Assembly: GCA_030435675.1 (NCBI GenBank)
Contig: CM059623.1
Coordinates: 3,126,012-3,190,011 of the forward strand
Direction: 5' to 3'
Length of the DNA: 64,000 nucleotides
Source: Steinernema hermaphroditum
Taxonomy: Eukaryota; Nematoda; Chromadorea; Rhabditida; Steinernematidae
Shown here: in pieces, positions 11,801-20,237 of the stretch
Layout: each line of letters starts with the position of its first letter
How positions within the stretch are numbered: the first letter of the stretch is position 1
Program-made: the position numbers and the translations under genes
Notes under the pieces: generated by a model
What the model saw: the letters and a program-made list of their open reading frames with translations, nothing else
Told to the model about the DNA's origin: nothing
The model's database searches: none

Positions 11801-12660
11801 AAACTATAGGCACAAAAATCGTTTAAAAAACTTACGTTGAGCCATGATGTGATTCTCTGGAGGGAATGATGATGTTCTTGTTGTGTTGTAGAACTCGAAA
11901 GAAGTGGAAGAACGACACTAAAACAATCAGGATTTCAGTCGCATTGCAATGTTTCGCGTCTTTTTAGTTGCCTTTTAGCAGGAAGCCGAATCCGAACGGC
12001 CTTTCACGCGATGGGTTGCACGGTAGAAAGGGCGCTGCAACACTGCAAAAACTAAAAACCATACAAATCGACTTTTGGAATATCTTCGTATGCCGACTAT
12101 TAGCTGCTACTCCCACAGAATATGATTTGTACCACATCTAAAAACACTGTGGACCACCAGATATGGGCAAAGGCTGAGCCGTATATCCGTATCAGCCTAT
12201 TCAGCCAGCCGATCCTCAGATTTGTGATACATCTTAAAGCCACTCTTCATAGTGGCTTGAGACACAGAAACTCAAAAATCGCCGCCCAACTGTGTCCTCA
12301 ACGGCTGCTGTGAGAAACCACCCGATACAGGATAAAACAAACAAATTCAAAAAGGACGGTTTTCCAGATATTTGAGATTACCAGATGGAATAAGAAGGAG
12401 CCAAGTGAAAGCGACCTTGTCGTCGATCGATGTTAGAGAATACAGAAAAATCAAATTGTACTGACCTTAATGGAGCCTCGATTTTTGTATCGTGAAGCTG
12501 ACAAAGGTGGCCGAGTTCAAAGACATTTCCCCATCACATCATAGCAGTAGATGTACACTTTGCACAGCGTTTGTACATGGTACCAGGGAGTCTCAGCGAA
12601 GCGTCTTACAAGAATTGCCCAATTACAGACTACTGACTAGCTACTGAGAATCTGTGACAT
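8830..12660. other. Long gene-poor stretch
   Basis: AT-rich, with no gene that I can assemble. Minus-strand open segments at 10426-10800 and 10650-11036 overlap in different frames and could be exons of an unrecognised gene. A minus-strand ATG followed within ten bases by GTAAGT (11836-11845) could be a short first exon. Neither is strong enough to call. A hairpin with arms GCATAAAGCCG is at about 11276-11341. Confidence 0.35.
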
Positions 12661-12985
12661 GGCGTGGGCGATGGCATAAATTCGTGTAATCGAACCTGCG
12701 ACGGGGCGAAGCTTCCAGAGGTTTCCGGCCTTCAGAGGGAATTGGGGCACCCGGAAGCCGTGGTCCCACCACTGCTGACAACAAGATGTCCGACACCCAA
12801 TGTTGTGTGAGAAATCACCCTGAAGGTCGCCAACGCTCCCAGGACACCACTACCGGCGAAGATGCAGCTTTTGGACCAGAAACCCGCTTCAACCTCAACG
12901 CCATGCCAGGAATGAAGCCGTCTGCAAATGATATCCTCTGTTTGTCTGTTATTCGGTGTCATGCAAGGCGTAACGCCTTTGAGTA
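12660..12985. repeat. Dispersed repeat R2, longest copy
   Basis: Part of this block (CAACGCCATGCCAGG followed by AATGAAGCCG) recurs at about 16806-16850. Another part (GAAGATGCAGCTTTTGG) recurs inverted at about 23862-23892 in an intron of the EGF/vWA-like gene. These are fragments of one repeat family of unknown class. Confidence 0.5.
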
Positions 12986-13000
12986 GTAAAATAAAGTCGC

Positions 13001-13316
13001 GAATCCCCTATATATAAACGGAGAACCGACGGGTCCGTTGGTCTGTGTGTGTGTGTGTTTTTCCGTGAGCACGGAGAAAACACCCACACAAAAGAAAGAC
13101 CCCGAGGGGAACCGAACCCGACACCGCCCGATTACAAGCGGAGAACGTTCGCAATGAGCCACACAAACAGCTAAGATGGTAACGCTCTACTTCGACTACG
13201 TCTCGCTCCAACATCAACTTTTTGCATGAGCGCCAATCTTGCCGCCCGCAGGGCTACTTGGCTTTATAAAGTAACTGGATGGCGCGAATTCGCGCGCAGC
13301 CGCGTTTATAAAACAT
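13001..13316 (-). mobile_element. tRNA-Thr-derived SINE, copy 2
   Basis: The cleaner copy of the family at 7681-8135. On the minus strand the A box (TGGCTCATTGC) is near 13151-13161. An anticodon-like segment CTTGTAATCGG (tRNA-Thr TGT) follows, then the B box GGGTTCGGTTCCC near 13107-13119. The body contains a (GT)n tract and ends in TATATATAGGGGATTCGC. The GCGCGAATTCGCGCGC palindrome lies at 13282-13298. Confidence 0.8.
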
Positions 13317-13468
13317 AAATACAGTCTCTATGAGCTTGATGAGGTCAATTGACCGCAACCCTGTGAGCTTAAAAGATTCTTATCGGATCTGTCCCTTTTT
13401 ATGCAACCAACCAGCATGAATAACATTTAAATATTGCACAGCAAAAATAAAACAGCTAGATAACCTTT

Positions 13469-14374
13469 TTACTCCTTCTTCTTGGCCTTCAGCTCCTCAA
13501 TTTTCTTTTTCAATTGTGCTATTTCTTCTTCAAGGTTCTCCTTCTTGTTATGCGAACGGTTGAACTCTTCCCACACCTTATCGATACTCTCGACCACCTC
13601 CTTATTCTTCTTCTCAGCCTTCTCCTTCTTCTTTTGGAGATCTTCCACGGTCGGCAAGCGGTCCCTAGCCTTCACAATTTGTTCCATTTGGGCCGTGTCT
13701 CTCTCCTCCTGCGCCGTTTTCACTGCTTCCTTTGCCTCCTCCAGCTCTTTCTCAGCGTCTGTCACCGTCTGTTCCTTGGCCGGCTTCATTACTGGATCAT
13801 TTTCTTCATCTCTCTGTTTCTTGACCGCATTTAAGACCTCATTGGCCTGCTCTTCCGATCCTTTTGCACTCTTTAATTTATCTTCCGCGGCGGCCAGATC
13901 TTGCACCGCTTTGTCGGCGGCCATCTTTTCGTCGATCTGCTGCTCAATCGCCTTCACGTTTTCACTGTTTAGCGCCATGATGTACTCTATTTCCCGGTCG
14001 GTCCTCTAGGATCTTTAAGGCAAATTCGATATCATTAGTGGTATTCGTCAAGCTCCATTCGGCCGCCGTCAGTTTTGCGATCAGCTTTTGCAGTTCGTCC
14101 TCTTTATCTTCCGATCCTTAAACCGGTGTCATTCCCAATATGTGTTACGACTTAGCAACTGCTCACCTTCGTCAATAGCTCCTCCAGGAGTGGTCGTGGT
14201 CCTTTCACTGGGTGCATCAGTCGTTTGGACGTCCACTGGTCCAGGATTGACTGAAACTCGTCCTCTGTGATTCCTACAGGAAATCGAAGACTTACGAGAT
14301 GGTTCGCCAACCATTGGGTGGCATCCGTAGCCGACAGAAAGGAGCAGAGTCAGAATAACGTAGACATACATCAT
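13469..14374 (-). pseudogene. Secreted coiled-coil protein A, frameshifted
   Basis: Exons 14296-14374 (signal peptide, mature part starting near GCHP), 14167-14262 and 13469-14116. The first intron is 33 nt. The long exon encodes a Glu/Lys/Ala-rich coiled coil of about 200 residues ending KAKKKE. Compared with paralogue B, copy A has four extra bases at 13995-14002 (CGGTCGGT on the plus strand) and loses frame there. The upstream frame meets TGA about seven codons later, while the coiled coil continues open from 13978. No domain beyond the coiled coil is recognised; the protein would be secreted if intact. It may be a recent pseudogene or carry an assembly error. Confidence 0.6.
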
Positions 14375-14410
14375 AGAAGAGTTGATGATGTGCTCTTCCC
14401 TCTCTCAGCA

Positions 14411-14419
14411 CCATTTATA
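14411..14419 (-). promoter_or_regulatory. TATA box of coiled-coil gene A
   Basis: TATAAATGG on the minus strand lies about 40 nt before the start codon. The whole 5' flank (TATA, then AGAGCACATCATCAACTC) is conserved at the same spacing in gene B. Confidence 0.55.
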
Positions 14420-14499
14420 ATACTTAATTTCATGACCTGCTCCTTTGTCCAGCGAATTTTCAATTTTCAATCGCACACCGTTCATTAATGATAATCACA

Positions 14500-14720
14500 A
14501 ATGAGATGCGCGCGTATAATTGAAATGCGGTGATGAAATTTTTTTTGTCCATCGCAAAGTGCAACTCTGTTCAACTCTATGGATGCGGATGCGCGCGTAT
14601 AAATTGTCAATTTGAGATTTTTGTGTCCCGCTGAGATGATCTGTAAATGACGGTTGATCTATCCCGCACAACCTCGCACAAGTTTAGTTTTTCTGACGTC
14701 CCGTGAAAAGGAAAAATATC
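14500..14720. repeat. Upstream repeat of the coiled-coil genes, two copies
   Basis: GATGCGCGCGTATAA starts two consecutive copies (near 14504 and 14585). Further copies lie near 16000 and 16640. Later shared words include CCGCAAAGTGCAACTCT and GACGTCCC. These accompany the duplicated gene units and may be promoter-distal elements or an unrelated repeat. Confidence 0.6.
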
Positions 14721-14917
14721 GCTGCTTTGGGAGCTTTCACGAATCGACCGACTGCCCTTGCAAAGTTGTGAGTTGAAAAAAAAAAAAAAAAGGTCATTTG
14801 AATGTAACCCTGAGAGTTTAAAGGATTCTTATCGTGTATATCCTTATTTATGCAACGAACCAGTATAAACAACTCCAAATTATTGCACAGCAAAAATAAA
14901 ACAACCAGACGACCTCT

Positions 14918-15813
14918 TCACTCCTTCTTCTTGGCTTTCAGCTCTTCAATTTCCCTTTTCAACTCTGCTACTTCTTCTTCGAGTTGCTTCTTTTTCTTAT
15001 TCAACTGCACAAGGTCTGCCATCGCCTTGCCCAGGCTCTCCACCGCCTCCTTATTCTTCTTCTTAGCCTCCTCCTTCTTCTTTTGGAGCTCTTCCACGGA
15101 CGGCAAGTGGTCCTTAGCCTTCATAGTTTGTTCCATCTCCTTCTCTCTCCTCCTGCGCCGTTTGCAATGCTTCCTTTGCCTTCTTTAGCGCTTCCTCACT
15201 GTCTGTCACCGCCTGTTCCCTGGCCGGCTTCATCGCTGGATCATCCTCCTCATCTCTCTGTCTCTTGGCCGCATTCAAGACCTCATTGGCCTGCTCTTCC
15301 ATTCCTTTTGCACTCTTCAACTTATCTTCCGCGGCGGCCAGATCTTGTGCCGCTTTGTCGGCGGCCATCTTTTCGTCGATCTGCTGCTCAATCGCCTTCA
15401 CGTTTTCACTGTTTAGCGCCGGGTAATATTCTGCTTCCCGATCCATTCGAACCTTCTCAGCAAGTTGGAAATCATCATTGGCAGTCTTCAAGCTCTGTTC
15501 AGCCGCCATCAGTTTTTCGATCAGCTTCTTCAGATCCTCATCTTCATCTTTTGGACCTTAAACCGGCGTCATTCTCAAGATAACGACTTAACAACTGCTC
15601 ACCTTCGTCAGTAGCTCCTCCAGGAGTGCTCATCGTTGTCGCCTCAGTGGGTGCATCAGTCTTTTGGACATCCTCTGGTACAGGATTCACTGAAACTGGT
15701 CCTCTCTAGTCCCCATAGGATATCAAAGACTTACGAGATGGGTTGTTAACTACTGGCTGACAACCGTAGCTAACAGGAAGGAACAGAGCCAAGACAAAGT
15801 AGACGTACTTCAT
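14918..15813 (-). pseudogene. Secreted coiled-coil protein B, frameshifted
   Basis: Tandem paralogue of the 13.5-14.4 kb gene. Exons 15735-15813 (signal peptide), 15603-15701 and 14918-15556, with a first intron of 33 nt that contains an in-frame TAG and so must be removed. The long exon reads correctly through the region where copy A is broken. It then loses frame near 15131-15150, where B has seven bases in place of the twelve in A. The early frame ends at TAA in 15114-15116, while the C-terminal coiled coil (14918-15136) remains open and ends in the same KAKKKE. Function unknown. Confidence 0.6.
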
Positions 15814-15853
15814 TGTGGGAAGAGTTGATGATGTGCTCTTCCTACTCTCAGCC

Positions 15854-15862
15854 CCATTTATA
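15854..15862 (-). promoter_or_regulatory. TATA box of coiled-coil gene B
   Basis: TATAAATGG on the minus strand, about 40 nt before the ATG, inside a 5' flank shared with gene A. Confidence 0.55.
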
Positions 15863-15989
15863 TTACTTAGTTTCTGATCGGCGCATAACCTGATTCCTTT
15901 GTCTCGCGAATTTTCAATATTGATATTTGCGAAAGGCGTGTTTTTTACTTTGACGCGCACGGCTGATTAATGATAATTTTTGCAATTGA

Positions 15990-16760
15990 GATCCTTTACG
16001 GATGCGCGCGTATAATTTGTTGAAATGTTGCGATGAGATTTCTGTGTCCGCCGCAAAGTGCAACTCTATTGTGTCGCACAAGTTAACGTTTTTCCGACGT
16101 CCCAAGAAATGGAAAAGATCGTTGTCGCTTTGAAACCTATTCATGAAGCGATCCTAATGCTTCCAAGGACTCTCCACCGGACTCGTTTCGACTAAAATCA
16201 GACTATTAGACAATGATGGGAGACGTCCTTCCTACACCAACGCAGTCTCAAATCATGGCGTTTTACGGTAGGCTTCCGAAGGTGTATAGTTGTCGTGCTC
16301 ACACATGTTATTTGCCATGGTCAGTTGTGACGATGGAGATTACGATAGCTCATTAAAGATTACGATAGCTCATTTCTCTGTTGGTACATAAAGGTACAAT
16401 GTACGTGTATAATGGACACTAGATAAATTTCTCAAAGGCTCAGAGAATCGAGAACCAGTTGTCTAGTCCCTATCTCTCTCTGGCGGGGAGTAGCGCTTCT
16501 TTGCTATAAATCCAAAGTCCTGTCCTTGGACAAAAAGTAAAAAAACTCGTAACCTCGTAAGCCAAAGACCGGCAGTGAGTTCCGGGATGGCCTATGTCGA
16601 AAAACGTCGTCAATGAGAACAATTTTACGTGTTATTTGTATGTGCGCGTATAATTTGTCAATTTGGGATCTTCGTGTCCACCGCCTGTAAATGACTTTTG
16701 ATCTAACCCAAATGAAGAACAGAATTTTTGCAATAGGGACCTTTCCGGGGTCCCCTAGGT
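15990..16760. other. Non-coding stretch with repeat copies
   Basis: Holds copies of the GCGCGTATAAT upstream repeat near 16000-16100 and 16640-16710, and a short direct repeat (GATTACGATAGCTCATT, 16336-16374). No gene was found. Confidence 0.45.
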
Positions 16761-16805
16761 TTTCAGATGTGGATACAATGCAGTAATCGGGTTGTCTAAT
16801 TACTG

Positions 16806-16850
16806 GCAACGCCACGCCAGGGATGAAGCCGGCTGCATGAGAAATCCTCT
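16806..16850. repeat. Dispersed repeat R2, short copy
   Basis: CAACGCCACGCCAGGGATG, then AAGCCGGCTGCATGAGAAATCC, matches about 45 bases of the block at 12898-12944 with few differences. Confidence 0.5.
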
Positions 16851-16984
16851 CTTTTATCTCTTAAAGGGCATGTGGAGACATTTTTGGAGAACCTTGTATC
16901 TTTGTAATTATGAAACGGTGCAATTCAGAACATCCTATGCACATATCGATGAGGCTCATAGCGCAGATGGAGACTTGGGTAAAA

Positions 16985-18306
16985 TCAGAACGTGACGACT
17001 TTGCTTGAGCTGATGAGTTTCCGCGTGGCTTCCCGAAATTGTTTAACAAAGAGCACAGTGAAGATCGGATTGAGGGTTAGGTTAGCGTGTGTGACGATGT
17101 TGGCGATAATCAAAAGGCTGCCGGGTGGGGATAAGCCTTAAAATTAATTTGATCGTAACCATGTATACATTTTCGTACCTTTATAGAGTAGCATGACACA
17201 AACCATCATGGGAATATGACAGAGCGCCGGAAGGAAGGACTGTATGAGCATACCGTATAGCACATGACGTTCCCTTTTTTCTTCAGTTGTGTTTAATTTG
17301 CGACCTAAATATGAAAGTAATTCACAACAAATAAAATAAATAATCGGTCGCTATTGTTCATAATAAAAAATTTGACGAGAGTGTGATTCGAACCCACGCC
17401 TCCGAAGAGACTGGTGCCTTAAACCAGCGCCTTAGACCGCTCGGCCATCTCGCCATATGTCTCACCTCGAGGCGATATCGACTATATGTACTGCTGTAAG
17501 TGAACTTCCCTTTTATTGTTTTCTAATTTTGTTTGTCTTTCTATTGTGGTTAGCCTACCTGCGACGACAACTCCCTTCGCATTATGGTATATATAATACA
17601 GAATATATCCATTCAGAACAAAGGCTACTAGCGGGTAGGCCATAAACAAAGCTGTATTGACGTCCAGCATCCACGTAAAGTGGCCGCTCAAGGTAGGACC
17701 ACATATGTCTTGATAGCGCCAGTTCGTGGAGCTTATTTGATTTATGAAAAGTGCGAACTAAACATACTATGAGTTGGGCTACAGATGGAGAGGTCACCCC
17801 TACAGGGAAAGCCGACAAAATAACGTTTAGTATAAATATCTTCATCCTATTGAATGGTTTGCTTAGTACAACTCCATAGAATCTGTCGGCAGCCACTATC
17901 TGTAAGCAGAGGCTATATACAGTTAACACCACACACTTACAATGCACCCGTAGAACATAGGACTGTAGGCGTATGCGGTAAACCGCCGAAAGGCCGAACA
18001 GACATAGAAGTTCACTGGAGTCCTTGTGAAATTATAAATGAAATAAAAGGCGTTGAAAGTGAGCACCGTAATAGCAGTGAAGATGTTCAGAGAGGTCATC
18101 GTAATGATCGAGTCCTTAAAGACAGATTGTGAACGATGGACAGTGAGTCTAACCTTGAATTTATCCTTGATAACATTACTTTTGACTCCAACAAACAAAA
18201 TAAAGCCATTCGGCAAGAGCGAAGGAATAATGGTGACAGTGACCGTGATGGCGCTGTTGAGGTACGACTGCAGGACGTAGACAACTTCGGGCGCTGTGGT
18301 GTTCAT
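16985..18306 (-). CDS. Serpentine chemoreceptor B (7-TM GPCR)
   Basis: Six exons (18154-18306, 17941-18114, 17804-17899, 17559-17757, 17179-17304, 16985-17136) join in phase to 299 aa. It is a paralogue of receptor A with the same exon plan: first exon 153 nt, then 174, 96, 199 and 126 nt. Landmarks are VAADRF after TM3, DICGPT before TM5, a charged third inner loop, and NPIFT in TM7. The first intron is only 39 nt, a multiple of three with no stop, so its retention would add 13 residues in frame. The fourth intron (17305-17558) contains a whole tRNA-Leu on the same strand. It is presumed to be a sensory-membrane receptor; its ligand is unknown. Confidence 0.8.
17373..17454 (-). tRNA. tRNA-Leu(AAG), copy 1, intronic
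   Basis: Type II cloverleaf of 82 nt: acceptor GGCGAGA/TCTCGTC, anticodon loop TTAAGGC (AAG) and a long variable arm. It matches the copy at 19090-19171 except in the T stem, where CACAC replaces CCCAC and creates a G-A mismatch. It lies inside an intron of receptor B, and a T run follows. Confidence 0.9.
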
Positions 18307-18373
18307 GGTGAGGGGACGCAGATGAAAATTATCGATATGATTATCTGCAACAGCATAATGAAATGAAAAAAAT

Positions 18374-18458
18374 TCCAACCAGCCGGATTCGAACCAGCGA
18401 CCTAAGGATCTCTGCCCAACACTACAGTCCTCCGCTCTACCAACTGAGCTATGGTTGG
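18374..18458 (-). tRNA. tRNA-Tyr(GTA) with intron
   Basis: Acceptor CCAACCA pairs with TGGTTGG. The anticodon GTA is followed by an intron of roughly 12-14 nt at the usual position one base after the anticodon, and the T arm is GCTGG-TTCGAAT-CCGGC. A T7 terminator follows. It lies 68 nt upstream of the receptor B start codon on the same strand. Confidence 0.93.
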
Positions 18459-19089
18459 ACGCAAGGATTGGCTCCTTGCGATGAGTATATATAAAAGAAC
18501 GTCTCGGATCTTTGTCGCAGTCTGTAGCAAGACCAGAATGACTCAATCGGCGCATTACCCTTTTAACTTCGTTAGTTCTCAACGTGTACGTGGAAAAGTG
18601 GATAATTCCGTCTCGTAATTGTAGTCTTAACAAAAGGTCAATGTCTACAATGATGTGCCGGTGAAAAGTGTACACAGTGTCGGAAGGTCAATTCCAGAAG
18701 TCTCAGAGTTTCTGACCGATCGCACTCAAATTTAAACAGTCTGGAGCCTGCAATGTCTAGAATCAAAGACGCTGCGTTCGCAGCTTTGATCTCCTCTATT
18801 TATGCTCGTTCTTTTGTAGGAATTTTTGTGTTACACGCAACAATACACACACAAAAATTAATTGTCGCCGTGCAAAATTGTAACTTCTTGGTCAAATTAG
18901 CGTCCTTTGTACTCCGATTGGAGTTGAGTGGAAGGAAAACACGGAGCAACGTGCAACATGCTGCTTTCCAGCGAGCAAAAACGGAACCTGAAGGAAGAAT
19001 ATGATGTTCTAGACATGACTCGACGCTACTTTTCAGACGGTAGCCTAGAATGTGCAAAGGAAAAACATGTAACGCATAGAAAAACATTT

Positions 19090-19171
19090 TGACGAGAGTG
19101 GGATTCGAACCCACGCCTCCGAAGAGACTGGTGCCTTAAACCAGCGCCTTAGACCGCTCGGCCATCTCGCC
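19090..19171 (-). tRNA. tRNA-Leu(AAG), copy 2
   Basis: 82-nt type II tRNA with acceptor GGCGAGA/TCTCGTC, anticodon AAG, a long variable arm and a fully paired T stem (GTGGG/CCCAC), followed by a TTTT run. Confidence 0.96.
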
Positions 19172-19361
19172 ACACAACTCGTCACCAGCGGGGAGAGTCA
19201 TACTGTCTGACTGAAGTGGTTTAATACATAATTACTCTTACCCAGAATGACAGGTGTCTGAAACATTACTGCGTCACATATCTATTACAATCACATGGAA
19301 CTGAAAATAATTTTACTTTAAAAGTGCAGAATAGGGAACACAAAAAAAAAACAAAAATCTC

Positions 19362-19433
19362 TTCCGATGCCGGGAATCGAACCCGGGCCTTGCGGGTGAG
19401 AGCCGCAAATCCTAACCACTAGACCACATCGGA
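19362..19433 (-). tRNA. tRNA-Glu(CTC)
   Basis: 72-nt cloverleaf: acceptor TCCGATG/CATCGGA, anticodon stem GCGGC with CTC in the loop, T arm CCGGG-TTCGATT-CCCGG, then a T5 run. Confidence 0.96.
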
Positions 19434-19720
19434 CATGCAGGTGCATGTAACTGAGACAGTCTATGTCGTTTAGTCTGAGGTCTGAAGGAACTTCCTTTAC
19501 ATCTGAACTTCCTTGACATTATCTGAAAAATGTACTTATTGAAAGCAGCTGCAACATTTCACCTGACTACAACAATAGCCCAGATGCACTGGCTGCGTAC
19601 TTATGAATGCATTCCACTTTCCTTTCATCGTTTCTCATCAAAGAATGTGTTCTGACACAAAGAAGGAAGTGTCAGGATAAGTTATTGCTGCATAACACAG
19701 TTATTCTATTTGTGACCCTT

Positions 19721-19992
19721 TTACAAATGAGTCATCATGGTTCTCAGGCACGTATAGACCGATAGTATAAGATTATAACAGTTAATGCTACCCGCACTGC
19801 ACTACAGAAGTCACAGCTAATCGGATTGATCCGCTTCGGGGGAGCCGGAATGTGTGCCGAAGCGGATCAATCCGATTAGCTGTGACTTCTGTAGTGCAGT
19901 GCGGGTAGCATTAACTGTTATAATCTTATACTATCGGTCTATACGTGCCTGAGAACCATGATGACTCATTTGTAACACACATTCCGGCTCCC
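19721..19992. repeat. Perfect 119-bp inverted repeat with reiterated loop
   Basis: The left arm (19721-19839) and right arm (19857-19975) are exact reverse complements over 119 bp by my reading. The 17-base loop (19840-19856, GGGAGCCGGAATGTGTG) recurs as its exact reverse complement immediately after the right arm (19976-19992). The layout is A-X-A'-X'. There is no coding content and no clear target-site duplication. It lies about 250 bp upstream of the EGF/vWA-like gene. Confidence 0.9.
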
Positions 19993-20237
19993 CCGCTTCA
20001 TAATTACGCACACTGGCGTCATTGGCTCTTCCGTTACATCTCATAAAACGTCCGTTCTTATCGCGCCCGACGCGATGTAACTGAATCGCTTATCAGCAGC
20101 AAGGAACCGACAACGCCCTTCTTAATTTAATCGACTCACCGGTCGGCGGTGAGCGAATTCGTGCCATTTCGATCGATTTTTATGCATTTTCGTGAAACAC
20201 GTTTTTGACATGAAGCCTATTTCTAGGGTTTACCATC

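Noticed and set aside
13482..15583. Long plus-strand frames rich in Leu, Ser and Phe over the coiled-coil genes
   Set aside because: They are antisense translations of Glu/Lys-rich coiled coils, which read as Phe/Leu/Ser. The signal peptide, splice sites and paralogue alignment all support the minus strand.
18307..18675. N-terminal extension of receptor B to 18675
   Set aside because: It would translate across tRNA-Tyr. The ATG at 18306 gives the same first-exon length as receptor A.
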